The notes: generated by a model from the letters alone, not told the origin. A DNA stretch of 64,000 nucleotides from Cephalopachus bancanus (GCA_027257055.1 JAPVLO010000133.1:7303501-7367500); one strand, 5' to 3'. Shown: positions 34,315-48,637, numbered from the stretch's first letter. Program-made: numbers and translations.

Positions 34315-35440
34315 TACAAATGATATTTGTAAGGGAATATTTAAGACAGAATAAGCAAATGGGATTACTGTTTATATATATATACACATGCATATGTATG
34401 TATTGCACATATATATGCAACTGCAGAGCCTTTGGGGGTCATCAAATTTGTAGAGATATACAACTTTCACCTTAACTTATTTTACAGCCCTGGATAAAGT
34501 TAACTTGTAGGAAAGAGGTAGCAATGCAAATCATTCTTATTTGTAGACAGGCAAAGAAATTCTACACAGAGAAAACACTTTTCCCCCTGTGGAAAAGTCA
34601 ACTTTTCTCATTCATTTTGATATTCTGTGTTCATAAATTTGTCTTCTTTGAATTCTCCTCTTGAACTTGCTGTAATTTGTCCTTCATTTAATTAGCATCT
34701 TTGTTAATTAAATAATATCTTTGACATGTGTTCATTTTGTATTTGTATGAGAGTTATGTTTTACTTTTTAAAAAAAGGGTCATCTAACACGATGCTTGCC
34801 TGGACTTGGCCATTTTTGGAAACTCTTAAGAAGAACTAACTTGAGATATGGGTGGAGTTCAGCAGATCTGAAGGGGTGAAACGATGATCGGTGAAAATGG
34901 GAGGGACAAGAAATGGTTTCTTTCTTCAGGCTTAAAATATGGACCTGTTCCATGGGGTAAATGGGTCCACACCACTGTAGATTGCTCTGGGCTCTGCTGT
35001 TGTTTTCCACAGTGCTTACACAGAATCTGTTTTTGCATCAAATCGGTTACATACCCTGCAATCATTTTAACATAGTTCTCTGTTTTGCTCTCTATTTCAA
35101 AGTTTATAGATTGGTTCAGTAACTAAAACTGCCCACACATCTGACAACGATGGACAAGAAGGAGGTAGTGGAATCGCTAGAATCATAAACCATGATGTAT
35201 TTGCAACTCATTCAGATGCAAGACAGTCTTTGGCCTCTGACAAAATAAGCTCTTGTGCAGCTCTGTCTCTCTTCCCCTGTGGCAGAAATGCAAGGAGTGC
35301 TTTCTCCAGCATCCCCAACAAGCTAGATGTCCAGGATCTCATATCTCCTTCCTTGGGCTGAGAACAATCTTGAAGTGTCAACATTAGAAGGCGATTTCCT
35401 TCACGGGATACTCAGAGAGAACCTAGTAAAGTCCTTTAAC
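34315..35440. other. AT-rich DNA with TA-rich patch
   Basis: A TA/CA/TG-rich patch lies at 34370-34422. The stretch 34670-34780 resembles 5655-5750. Otherwise nothing recognised. Confidence 0.4.
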
Positions 35441-35722
35441 TCAGGAGACACCATACCCGCCCCATATCAATAGGGGAAACCCTGGGTTCCACAACTTGTT
35501 CTTGTTTTCAACGGGGTTAGTGACATCCTTGTGTAAGTGAATACTCCACTCACTCACTGCCCAGTTGGTGCCAGGGCACTGGATGAACACTTGGCAGGGG
35601 TCCTCAGCCAGGTCCTCCCACAGGTCCCCCAGCCCCCACTCCATAGCAGGCCCCTTTTGCCTTATCTGGGCTGGAGGTTCTGGGGGCTCCTCCTGGGTCC
35701 CCCTTCGTTTAGTCACCTCTTC
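35441..35722 (-). CDS. Hypothetical open frame or exon, unknown
   Basis: Minus-strand frame of about 94 codons closed by TAG upstream and a stop at 35441, with no ATG near its start. Composition is protein-like: a proline/glutamate stretch (TQEEPPEPPAQIRQKG) followed by EWGLGDLWEDLAEDPCQVF and NWAVSEWSIHLHKDV. A weak acceptor-like pyrimidine stretch precedes it. No known domain recognised. It could be a chance frame in a locally GC-rich stretch or a decayed exon. Confidence 0.2.
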   Translation of the reverse strand, partial: EEVTKRRGTQEEPPEPPAQIRQKGPAMEWGLGDLWEDLAEDPCQVFIQCPGTNWAVSEWSIHLHKDVTNPVENKNKLWNPGFPLLIWGGYGVS

Positions 35723-36225
35723 CTAACTTCCAGGAGGGGGAGGGGGAGTGAGTCATGCCTCTGTCTTCAGATTTCCAGCACAAACACTTCTTTCCCCACT
35801 TCCCATCTCCTCTCAGGATAAACCTTGGTGGCTCATTACCCTCAGAGGTGGAGTAGTTAACAACCAAAATATTAGCTCTTTTTCTTAATATCCCAACCCT
35901 GCCTCTAGGCGAGGGGAAAATGTTTGCATTCCATCATTCTCAGCATACAAGGAAGGGAAGAAAAACTGAAACAATTTAAGTTTGCATATTATAATATTCA
36001 CAAAATTAGTTTCTTGCCACAGAAAAATAGGAGGTGAAAAGCAGATATGTGAGTTAAAAAAGCTCCCCTCATTGCCCTATTTTCTTGGGTTCAGAACTCA
36101 GAAGAAACACTTTACTGGCCTAGAATTCCTTATACAAACCACCTGAGGCCTGATGTGCATTTCAGAATTGAACAATGTTAGGACAGTTAGAATAGTAATG
36201 TAATTTCATAGACCAGTGTGAATCT
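35723..36225. other. Unique DNA
   Basis: No supported feature. Confidence 0.4.
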
Positions 36226-36440
36226 ACAGAGGGTACCAAAAAAGTAGACACATTTTAAGAAAGGAAAAAACTGTATTAAAATTGTGATCCTCAATAAGAT
36301 CAAGTCACCTTTGACTTCTGCAATTACAAGAGGTGCTCAAGGTGGTGACCATCAGCGTTCAGACGTGTCTGAGGATGGAGAGCATCTCTTGACATCTCTT
36401 AACATGTGCCTACATTTTTTTGGCACCCAGTATCACGTGG
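36226..36440 (+). mobile_element. Tc1/mariner-like DNA transposon fragment (Kanga-like)
   Basis: Begins 'acagagggtaccaaaaaagtagacacattttaagaaaggaaaaaactgtattaaaattgt', wording I associate with Kanga-type mariner ends. Then comes 'acaagaggtgctcaaggtggtgaccatcagcg'. The other end is missing. Confidence 0.5.
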
Positions 36441-36759
36441 TCAGCACCTGCTTAGTTAAAAGTATTATTATTATTTTTTGCCATGAATATAAAATTCATA
36501 ATCTATAGAATAAAGTCTTTTAAGTAGTGATCTCTTATCAACTAGGATCAGTTTTTGCTACGAAATAATTTCAGATCAGATTTTATTTTGCTGCCAAATG
36601 AATTTAAAAATGACTTTTAATGTTCAGAGTTTTGTGGATTTTGGAACTTTGTGTGATTCGGTTTATATTTGCTCACTTTTGAGATGCCATCAATTGTAGA
36701 ATTCACTACTAAATAATGAGAATTGTGAGAGTCAAAAAATAAGTGCTTCATTTATTATT
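36441..36759. other. AT-rich DNA
   Basis: No supported feature. Confidence 0.4.
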
Positions 36760-37910
36760 ATTTCATGCGTTTCTACTTTTTTCTGCTTTCTCCTAGTTGT
36801 GTGTATATAATTTTATTGCATTGTGGGCAGTGAATATGGTGTGCATAATTCATATCAGGGTTTTTTTATGGTTAATTTGTTGAAACTTCCTTTGGGAGAA
36901 ACACATGGTTATTTATTATAAATTTCTCATTTATATTAAAAAATTATTTACTCTCAGGGTGTGTATTTAAATATGTGTATATGAATACAAATCTGCTGAT
37001 GCATATGTATATATATTTATATATGCCAGCAAACATTAAGTTATATTACTCAGACATTGTCCATACTTGCTTATTTTGGATCTGTTTGCTCTGTTGCTGA
37101 GATAGATATCTTAGAGATTCCTACTATAATTGTGAAGTTGTTAGTTTCTTTTCAAGTTCTTAATCTCTTTTTTCTTTTTGATAAATGCTATATTGATTGG
37201 AGTTTAACATTTCATAACTTTTTTATGCATGAAATATTTCTCTTCATCTCTTATTCACTTTTACCCTGAATTCTTTTTTTTTCTTTTCTTTTCTTTTTTT
37301 TTTTTTTGAGTCGGAGTCTCACTCTGTCGCCCAGACTGGAGTGCAGTGGCTGCTCCCGGCCACCACAGCCTCGCCTGCTGGGCTCCAGCGATCTTTCCGC
37401 CTCAGCCTTCCAAGTAGCCGGAATTACAGGCATGCACTCCCACGCCCGGCTGATTTTTTGATTTATTGTAGAGGTGAGGTCTTGCTACCCAGGCGGGTCT
37501 TGAACCCATGGGCTCAGGCAATCCACTCACCTCAGCCTCCCAAAGACGCGGGATTATAGGCTGAGCCACCGAGCCCGGCTTTTTTTTTTTTCTTTTTTTA
37601 TCTGACATTGTCTGCTTTATTTTTATTAGAGTTTGCCTGGTATTCTTTTTACCTACTCTTTTTAAACCTGCCTGTGTTATTGTGCTTACGATACATATCA
37701 TGTTAACAGCACTGAATTTTTGTTTAGCAGAGCCTGATTAGCTTAAATCTATTTTAGGAATTTTACTCATTAATATTTAGTGTAATTACTAATATGTTTA
37801 GAATTATTTCTACCTTCTCATCTTGATTTTTAAATTTATTATACTTTTTATTTTTCTCTCATTTCCTTTCTCATATTGCATAAAATAAGGAGTTTTCTCC
37901 TGTTAAAATT
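36760..37910 (-). mobile_element. Ancient L1M-like ORF2 N-terminal region, split by an Alu
   Basis: Diverged but ordered antisense L1 wording: 'gcattgtgggcagtgaatatg', 'cctactataattgtgaagttgttag', then after the Alu 'atctgacattgtctgctttat' and 'attaatatttagtgtaattactaatatg'. Confidence 0.55.
37275..37580 (-). mobile_element. Derived-family Alu
   Basis: Minus-strand dimer in the old L1. Both sides are T-rich (ttttttttttctttt), which hides the exact target duplication. Confidence 0.9.
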
Positions 37911-39540
37911 TTCCCCCAAAACTGGGAAATAAGACAGAGGGAATAAATCATATCCTTTGGTCCCTGCTAGGGGGATACTAAGGCCTATCTATAGATTTTT
38001 CAGTGAACTAGAGGAATATGTGAGAGCTTACATTTGCTCCTTACTACTTGACTACAGCCCAGTTATCACGAAGCTACATGTTGATCTGTAGATTCTGTTT
38101 ATTAGAATTAATGATCCTTGTCATAATTGTTTTGTTTTGGTTATTCCTATAGGACATTTTGTATTGCTAAAATATAATTTCAATGATGTAAAATCATGGC
38201 TCATAACAGATGGTTACATGTTAAAGATTTTATTAAACCTATTTATTAATGAGGGAACCAGTAAGATATTAAGATAAGTTCAAACAACATTTGAGGAGCT
38301 ATGTATTTATGCCATTTAATAAAATGTTAGAATAAGATTTATTACTTTCTATTTTATCTTTAATTGGATTAAGTATTGCTGGAAGTTAAATAGCTTCTCT
38401 TGAAAGTCAACCAAAGAGTTTTGACGAATAGCTCTTTGGAGGCCTGACTATGGTTCTTTATAAGCATGTATCATTGTACCAATCTCTACCAGCTTTGAAA
38501 ATGTGATGATCTATTACAAATATTCGGCAATTTCTATTGCCTTTAATTGCATTGCCTGGTGTCTGCCATCACAACATTTCATTTTAGTGCTGCTTTATAA
38601 TGTAATCTTTTCGAAAGCATTTTAAGTGAAACTTTGAAATTTGAATTTAAGGCAGTGTGCAACTGTGTAGCATGTTAGCCCAGTGCACAAAACACTGTGT
38701 CACAGCCCAATGCCAAGAGTCCCTTCTCACTAGGATAAGGGTGTTTTGTGCAGGCATTGCCAACTACATCACAACTTACTCCTCCAAGTTTTTTTGGATA
38801 TCAGGTGTGGAAAGTTATGCTTTAGAGTCAAGAAAATGTGGTATTTAAAAAGGATGTCATGTCATAGGGTAAGAAGAGGCAATGGAATTGGTTTCTACAG
38901 CAGATGGTTCTGCCTGTCTGCGAGGGAAAGAAAACCCAACTCCAAAAATCTTAAGAAAGAGACTATGTTGTCTCCATCCCAGAAAACCTTTGGGGCTTGA
39001 TACAGACTCGAATAGCATCGTCAGGAACCAGCATCACCACAGCTCTGGTCTTACATGGCTTGGCTAACTTTGCTCTCCAAGCCAGCTTGAAGCCTGGCTT
39101 CTCCAAGGCTCAGTTCAGGAGAAAAAGGAGAAGCATCTTGTCCAGCAGTCTCCACGCAGATTCTGGAAGCCACTGTAAAGGGACCAGACTGGGTCATGAA
39201 GCCCCAGCCCTGTCTTCTGGGGTCCATAACTCTGACTGGCCAAAGTCCAATAAAGCAGGAGATGGGATGTGAAGAACATTAGCATGTCTTACAGACATGG
39301 CCAGATGAGGAATACGCAGGGAGAAGAGACTTTTAGGTTTTAAACTCACAACTTCCGGGTCTATGGTGGCTGTGAAGTTTTGTGTGAAGTTTTGTTTTAT
39401 TGTGGAACTAATCAAATTAGAAAGGTTTTTTAAAGTCTCTACTTAGTTTTCTGTCATCAAGCTCTTATAATATTCCTGCTCATTCATGTATAGACGAAAG
39501 ACATTTATTTAGGATCCAACTTAACAAAACAGAAGAAAAG
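37911..39540. other. Unique DNA, no feature seen
   Basis: Over 1.6 kb; short overlapping plus-strand frames at 38650-39270 lack support. Confidence 0.4.
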
Positions 39541-39832
39541 CCGGGCTCGTTGACTCAGCCTGTAATCCCGCGCCTTTGGGAGGCTGAGGTGAGTGGATTG
39601 CCTGAGCCTGAGGGTTCGAGACCCGCCTGGGCAACTTGGCGAGACCTCATCTCTACAATAAATCAAAAATGAGCCGGGCGTGGTAGCGCATGCCTGTAAT
39701 TCCGGCTACTTGGAAGGCTGAGGCAGAAGGATCACCGGAGCCCAGCAGGTCGAGGCTGCGGTGGCCGGGAGCGGCCACTGCACTCTAGTCTGGGTGACAG
39801 AGTAAGACTCCAACTTAAAAAAAAAAAAAAGA
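39541..39832 (+). mobile_element. Derived-family Alu, well preserved
   Basis: Right-arm hairpin exact at 39761-39778. The T-arm has one changed stem base (gaggg for gcggg). The tail grades into GAA repeats, where the target duplication (agaagaaa-like) is ambiguous. Confidence 0.93.
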
Positions 39833-40346
39833 AGAAGAAAGAAAAGAAATAGAGTGAAACAGAAGAAGGAAAAGCTTCCTTAGTCAATCCAAATGCATTT
39901 GAGACTGTTTTCATTTATTATGATGACCTGGGAAGTTTTAGCTACATTGTCCCTTGAAGTCCATCCCCTGGTGTATGTAGACCCTAAGACACAGGAGTCT
40001 TGCCCTCCAAGTTTGTGAGAGCATGAATAGAGGCCTAGCTGCTGTCTCTGGCCTCCTGTCTCCAGGCCTGTCAGCATAGAAGCCCTGCTCATCCTCCATT
40101 TGAAAGACTGTGCTTTGTGGCTAACTCCTTCTCTTGAAGGTGAAACTTGGCTTCCTGTCCAGATAAATATGTATGTTGTTTAACAAAGGATGTAAGATCA
40201 CTTCTTCTTGGTAGATATTCCCACTTTTCATTAGTCTAATGAAATTATTCATGTCTTTACAGATAAATTTTGTGTAGTGCTCCCCCACAAACAACAGTAT
40301 AACAAGGCCAAATATTTTATTTCTATAAAATGGATGTCTTCTACTG
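39833..40346. other. Unique DNA
   Basis: No supported feature. Confidence 0.4.
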
Positions 40347-40699
40347 CAGTGGTCCCTAACCTTTTTGGCATCAGGGAATGGTTTTGTGGAAGACAATTTT
40401 TCTGTGGATGGTGGGGGAGGAGGACAGCTTCCAGATGATTCACACATTACATTTATTGTGCCCTTTATTTCTATTATTATTTCATTGTCATATCTAATGA
40501 AATAATTATACAGCTCACCATCATGCCGAATCAGTGGGAACCCTGAACTTGATTTTCTGCAACTAGACAGTCCCCTCTGGGGTGATGGGAGACAGTGTCA
40601 CCTGAAGTGTGTTGCTTATGTCCAGTCTGCTCTGTAATCTTGTTTTGGTTGTGTCACTGCAAAAAACCCTGCTTTACAAAGACAGGATGCAGGACATGG

Positions 40700-42270
40700 A
40701 AGCAGGCTTTTCAGTGCCTTCATGGCAATCTCAGGCTATTCCACCTTGACTTTAATCCAGAACATATGGAGATTTGAAGATGTCTCAAACATACTTTTAA
40801 GGACATCATCATTTGCAACCTCAAGCAGTTGATCCTCTTCTAGCATGGACAAAGTGGATTCACGAGGCTTATTCACAAATGGGTCACAGATTTGTTCCTT
40901 CCCGACTTGGGATCTTTTGTGGTTGGGAAACAATGCTCAAACCCTTTGGAAAGCTGAGATAGGTGATCATGCACCAGCTGGGAGAAAGAAGGCCCTGACT
41001 CAGTCTCTTTCAAAATCTCTGCTAATGTTTGAAACATGTCAAAAATCCCAATGTTCACTCATCACCCCCATAATTTCAGTCTGGCTTTGAATGGAGCCAC
41101 TTTACCTGCTAGCTTGAACACAGTTGTCGCTCTCCCCTGAAGTGACAGATTGAGTTCATTGAGCAGGTTGAATATGTCACACAAGTAAGCAGGTTTTATG
41201 ACCCATTCTGTGTCTCTGAAATGTGCTGCCAATGGTGACTATTATTCTAAAAGAAATCTCTAGAATGGTGACTTTTATTCTAAAAGAAATCTCTAGAATG
41301 GCTCTCATAACTCAGAAGCTCTGGCCAGTGATCTACCTTTAGAAAACCATCTCACTTTTGTGTATAAGAGAAAACATTTTGGTTATCTCCTCACAGAGCT
41401 GCACAAACAGACATAAATTAAAGGCATGTACTTTAATGTGGTTGATAATTTTAATCTCTTCCTGTAAGATATTAAGTTCAGGTGACAATTTTTAGCTAGT
41501 CAGCATTTGTCTATGGATGACATAGCACATAGACTCACATTCAGAAGTGACCTCTTTGACCTGAGTAGTGAAACCAGAAAGCCGTCCAGTCATGGCAACT
41601 GCTCCATCCGTGCATAGACTGGCATAAAGTGACCAATTCAATTTTCTGATATGTAATCATTCAAAGACTGGGATAGTTCTGCAGCTGTGGTATTGATTGG
41701 CAACAAAAGTGCACATAGCATATCCTCATGCACATCCTCCTGAAAAATATATCACATAAAAACAAGCATCATTGCCTTGTCAAAATCAATAGACTTGTCA
41801 ACTCAGATTGCGTACCATGATGATTAATCCTAACAGTTGTGCCTCAACATCCTCTGCTATTTCGTCAATTCATCTAGTTATGGTGCTAGCCAAAAGAGGA
41901 ACACATGTCATCTTTTGAACTGCAGTCTCTCCTAAAAGTTCATGACAAACATCCTTAGCAGCAGGCAGGATCAACTCTTCACTAATAGCACAGGGTGTCC
42001 TAGCTTTAGCAACGCAGTTAGCCACTAAGAAGGATGCTCTCAGTGCAGACACATTTGATGAAATGATGACCTTCGATAATTGCTTCTGATCTTCGTGTAC
42101 ACATTTTTTTCTTTTGAAAAACTCCAAAGGCTTGTCTTGTAATGCAGGGTGCTTGGTCTCCATGTGGTGAAGCAGTTTTGAATGGCTTCATTGGCTAGTG
42201 GTTGCCTTGGATTATATAGAGAGCCTGGAGAATGTGAATCACCTGTTGCAATGAACCTGTAATTCAAGTG
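40700..42270 (-). pseudogene. hAT transposase pseudogene (Charlie type)
   Basis: Minus-strand pieces of a hAT transposase, the family from which ZBED/SCAND3-type host genes arose. The N-terminal piece (41870-42163) has METKHPALQDKPLEFFKRKK, SALRASFLVANCVAKA and ELILPAAKDVCHELLGE, i.e. the region after a BED zinc finger. The C-terminal piece (about 40736-41058) has DPFVNKPRESTLSMLEEDQLLEVANDD, part of the dimerisation domain. Several frameshifts and stops separate them. One frameshift lies just before METKH. A 33-bp tandem duplication lies at 41231-41296. Certainly dead. Confidence 0.8.
41231..41296 (+). repeat. 33-bp tandem duplication inside the transposase
   Basis: Units 41231-41263 and 41264-41296 agree at 32 of 33 positions. 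The length is a multiple of three. Confidence 0.95.
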
Positions 42271-42363
42271 GGACTCTCAGTATTTTCTTTTAAATACAGC
42301 TTTCACTTTGTTGGCAGTCCTAGAGTCTTCTGCTGCCTAATCATTGGGTCTTTCCCCCTTTTC

Positions 42364-42660
42364 TTTTTTTTTTTTTTTTTTTTTTTGAGTTTCAGAGTCT
42401 CACTCTGTCCCCCAGACTGGAGTGCAGTGGCCGCTCCCGGCCACCGCAGCCTCGACCTGCTGGGCTCCAGTGATCCTTCCGCCTCAGCCTTCCAAGTAGC
42501 CGGAATTACAGGCATGCGCTACCACACCCGGCTGATTTTTGATTTATTGTAGAGATGAGGTCTCGCTGCCCAGGCGGGTCTCGAACCCACAGGCTCAGGC
42601 AATCCACTCACCTCAGCCTCCCAAAGGCGCGGGATTACAGGCTGAGCCACCGAGCCCGGC
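42364..42660 (-). mobile_element. Derived-family Alu nested in hAT-Charlie
   Basis: A 13-bp target duplication, tttcccccttttc, stands at 42351-42363 and 42661-42673. Hairpin exact at 42427-42444. Confidence 0.96.
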
Positions 42661-43290
42661 TTTCCCCCTTTTCAAAGAAGTTCTTCAGTGACATTCGTTT
42701 TATACTCATTTTGGCTAGGGTTAACTTGTGGGCTTCCCAAAACTGTGACTGAGACACGTGCACAGTATGAGAAAGAGGCATGGATGGAAGAGGTAAATAA
42801 GATAATAGGTGGGCCACACACAGTCTAAAATAAGTGTAGGATTCTGACTTGAAGCCTGTCACTAGATGCAGCTGTACAATTGTAGTGCGTCAACTCACTG
42901 GCCACTCAGGATAGGAGTCTGGAAACAATTGATTTATGATGGTCTCCGTATAGTCAAACCTCAGTGCTAATGTTCATCTGTATTTGCAGCTGCTTCCCAG
43001 TGCTAGCATCACTGCCTCAGCTCTACCTCAGACCACCAGGCATTAGATTCTCATAAGGAGCTGCAACCTAGATCCCTCACATGCCCAGTTCATAATAGGG
43101 TTCACGCTCCTATGAGAATCTAATGTCACTACTAATCTGACAGGAGGCGGAGCTCAGGCAGTCATGCAAGTGATGGGGAGCAGCTGTAAAAACAGATGAA
43201 GCTTCAGTCTCGCTCACCCCCTGCTCACCTCCTGCTATGCGGCCCAGTTCCTCACAGAACTGGTATTGGTCCTTGGCCCGGAGGTTACTG

Positions 43291-43984
43291 TATCAGCATT
43301 CACGGAGTGCTTCTGTGAGGTTGTGGATACTGTCATGCCAGGCCTGGAGCTCCTGGCCAGCTGTGCTTAGACGAGTGGAAAGGAGTCCTTTCTCCCCTCA
43401 GTGTGTTTCCCATTCCTACCATGTGACACCTGCCATTCCCTGCTCTTACTGCCGCTTTGTGTGTTTAGAGTTCAGGAGTCAAGCCACAGCGACAAGCCTG
43501 AAGACACATATCTTCCTCTACAGAGTTGCTGCCACACCCAAGCCCTGCAGTGAGCACGCACACACCCGCTGCCCAGCCTTGCATACCACCTGCCTCTGCC
43601 TCACTTGTGATGCTAGTGAAGAAGATGTGCATTGTTTGGGATGATCTGTTACTCTCCCCACAGCAGACCTGGGTTGCCATGGCAACTATCTTCTGGAATC
43701 TCTTGTTTCTAGTGATTTGGGTGTCTGGGGCTCCCTTCCCTTGAGCCCCAGCCTGCATCGGTGCCAGGTCCTCAGGGTGCAGGGGGGCGTGATTTGACAG
43801 AGCTTCAGACCAGGAGGGGCAGGGCCTGGCAGACAGAGGGCAGTGGCCATGAGACTCGCTGACAGAGACACTCTGGCTTCTAGGTGTGATGGAGACGGGT
43901 CATGGTGGGGTGGGGAGCGGCATGACAGAGGGGCTCTGCCATCAGGCTGTGTAGGTCCAGACCCAGATGGTTCCCATGCTTGCT
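43291..43984. other. Unique DNA, no feature seen
   Basis: GC-richer than average. Overlapping frames without support. Confidence 0.4.
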
Positions 43985-44095
43985 GGGCACTCTGGCGCAA
44001 GTTATCTAACATCTCTGCACCTCAGTGTCCTCACCTGTGATGGAGTGCTAAACTGTGCCCAACTCTCAGCGTGATGTGAGGGTTGCATGTGCCCA
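43985..44095 (+). mobile_element. MIR fragment
   Basis: 'ctgggcactctggcgcaagttatctaacatctctgcacctcagtgtcctcacctgtgatgg' is the MIR 3' half. Confidence 0.7.
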
Positions 44096-44889
44096 GGCTG
44101 CCGGGGCCCATGGAGTGAGGTCTGGCACCCAGGAGCGCTCCAAAGCCTGCGCCCTTGGGTTCTGCCTGCCTTCCAGCCCCTCCTGGACCCTGAACTCTGA
44201 AGCTTTTGGAGTCCGAGATGCTCACATGGGCTCTTTGTCAGGCATCTGTTCCCTCTCCATCTTCTATTGGGGTGGGTTCAATCTCCCTCCCCGCTGAACA
44301 TGGCTTAAGATGTGTGTAAGATAGCAGACTGCCTCTTTTGGTGCAGCTGGCCATCACATGGACTTCTGCTAAATACCCAGAGCTCTAGGTCAGCACTAAG
44401 AAGGCTCGGGGGATGTTGTGCTCTGCTGATGGGGAGGCGTGTCCAGGTGTAGAAGCCCTGTTTCATTTCTCCTTGCTAGCACATCCATTTAACTGAGGAA
44501 GTCTACACCCCAGGGTTTGCACAGAACACAAGGGCAAGTGGAAGAGGGTCATTGTGACTACAGGGTCTGGACACCTCTCTCTCCATTTAGTGCCAGATAC
44601 TGTTGAGAGATTTGCAGCTCTCAGATGCCTATGTATAGTCAAGCTTTAGTAGGAATCCCTCGGGTTGGGCTGGGATGGTTCTCAACAGAAGTCCCCACAC
44701 CTGAGTCATTCTCGCTCTCGCAGCCTTATCATCCTGGCCATCTCCTTTGCCTAAGTGGCTCTTCCTGGAGGCAGCTGGTCTAGTCAGCTGAGCTTCCCCA
44801 GGACAGCCTCCCAGCTTGCCAAAGGGAAAAGGCGTAACTGAATGTAACTCCTCCCTGCCCTGCTGTCCTGGACTCAGCAGACTCAAGAC
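44096..44889. other. Unique DNA
   Basis: No supported feature. Confidence 0.4.
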
Positions 44890-45403
44890 CAGCGGTGTTC
44901 AACCTTTTGACTTTCCAGGCCATAACAAATAAAGAGGAATTGTCTTGAGCCATGCATAAATTACATAATATAGTTAGTGTATGTATATCATAAGACTTCT
45001 TTTATTTTTTATAGTTTCATTATAAAGTTTAAAAAAAGAGAACAATATATAACGAGTGGGGAATTTGACCTTGCTTTTGTAAAATGAATCTATCAGTGTC
45101 TGGTTCGATGGAAGTGCTCGCAATTCCCTGTGAGTTCTCAAGGTGCTCAGCAGAAATGTTTGCTCCAAATTTGCTCTCTGTGTGCTTTATTATAGAAAGC
45201 AGCTGCTCATAAGTGTGTGTGCTGCCAGAAAGTGAGGTCATGGATAAGGTGTGATAGTGAACTTCAGAAATGGAACTACACACAGGGTCACGAAGAAAAT
45301 GAATGCTAAAGCACACATGATGTCAGAAGGCTTTGCAGGGCCACACGACTAGCTGTCCTGGGCTGCACGTGGCCCGCAGGCCGCGGGCTGGACATGCCTG
45401 CTG
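44890..45403 (-). mobile_element. hAT-Charlie fragment (Charlie8-like)
   Basis: Ends are CAGCGGTGTTCAACC at 44890 and GGACATGCCTGCTG at 45390-45403, matching inverted hAT termini. The minus-strand piece reads HTYEQLLSIIKHTESKFG, then SAEHLENSQGIASTSIEPD and LQKQGQIPHS. This is the hAT dimerisation region of the type also found in the host gene GTF2IRD2. About 500 bp, so mostly internally deleted. Flanking 8-bp target copies are not convincing. Confidence 0.75.
45037..45067 (+). repeat. 31-bp repeat, copy 1 (inside hAT)
   Basis: Matches 45434-45464 at 30 of 31 positions; same orientation. Confidence 0.9.
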
Positions 45404-45433
45404 TAGAGCAATGGAACGGAAGCCACAGAAACT

Positions 45434-45464
45434 AGAGAACAATATAAAACGAGTGGGGAATTTG
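45434..45464 (+). repeat. 31-bp repeat, copy 2 (just outside hAT)
   Basis: Lies about 30 bp past the apparent transposon end, which suggests that the element continues or that two hAT pieces abut. Confidence 0.9.
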
Positions 45465-47499
<2,035 letters not shown>

Positions 47500-47500
<1 letters not shown>

Positions 47501-48637
47501 TGTGTATGACAATCACCATAAAAGCAAATGATAACATGGGAAAATACAGAATACAGAACTGACAGAATACATACTTATTTTTAAAAAGTCTACAAGCATT
47601 TGAAAAACACATTGTACCTCCTTACTAATTAAAAAATTACCCATGTTTTTAAAATGAAAAATTTAGCTATAAATTGGCCAAGACTTTAATTATTTTATGC
47701 CCAATGTTGTCAAAAGTTCTCCATGTTATCAAACTATTCTGCGATTTAAAATTATTCCTTAAGAAGATATATAATAACATGGGAAAATATTCATATCAAA
47801 TTTAAATTAAAAATAGGATTTAAATACTAACACAGTTTTGGACAAAGATTATTATTCCAAAGTTTAGATAGTGACGATCTGTATCACTAAGTTATTGGTG
47901 ATAATCTGTTTCTTCATTCATTTCTGCATTTTGTAACTTTTTGTAAATAAAAATTTCAAATGTATAAACTGCTTATTAAAACTTCTTTAAAATTAAGGTG
48001 CAAAATAATACACTTAATTTGATTAATATTTTAATAAAAATAAGTGCATATGTGTAACACATTTATTTTTAAAATTCCTATGGGTAGATTGAGATATATT
48101 TTAGAGTTTTAATGGTGATTATTTGTATTCCATAATTATGTTTTTATAGTTATAAAAATGTTGGCTGTGTATTATAGTGGCTTGCTTTCCTCACTATTCA
48201 GCTTTGTAATTATTTTACTACTGATAAACAAAAATGTGTATGATACATGTATATATTAAAATTATCTCAGGAAGATATTTAGTGATATGAAAAAATATTC
48301 ATGAAAACTTTAGTTAAAAACAGGAAGTACAACCTAATATATGTAGGCTGTTCACAGTTTAAGAGAAATGAAAGCATGTGTCTATTTTATTCATACATGT
48401 ATATGAACAGATTTGAAAAACTTGTAAGGGCATGTTCTAACATTTTAATTGTGATTATCTGTAGTACTATGAATGTAGTGGACAGTTTTCTTCTTTATTC
48501 ACGTCTAACTTTTTAACTAGAAATGATAAAGATTACAAACACACACATACACACTCACAACATATGCATTAAATTGTATTATTAAATATGTGCAGTTTAT
48601 GGTGTGTCAATTATACCACAATAAAGCTGTTAAAAAT
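47500..48637 (+). mobile_element. Old L1M-like 3' end with repeated units
   Basis: The stretch ends with 'gtgtcaattataccacaataaagctgttaaaaa', the usual L1M 3' terminus. Upstream are at least three diverged units with 'gggaaaatattcat' and 'tggtgataatctgt..' type blocks (about 47765-47970, 48060-48215, 48260-48530). Confidence 0.5.

Larger units (their letters stand above)
40347..43290 (-). mobile_element. Near full-length hAT-Charlie transposon (Charlie3/MER1 type)
   Basis: It opens with CAGTGGTCCCTAACC at 40347 and closes with 'cggaggttactgta' near 43290, the expected MER1-type ends though the second is decayed. Without the nested Alu it is about 2.65 kb, close to the autonomous Charlie3 length as I recall it. 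The MER1-type internal inverted repeat (gcattagattctcataagg / tatgagaatctaatg) stands at about 43041-43130. The transposase lies on the minus strand. Confidence 0.85.

Noticed and set aside
43237..43644. 135-codon plus-strand frame
   Set aside because: Starts inside the transposon end and runs into unique DNA without any domain.
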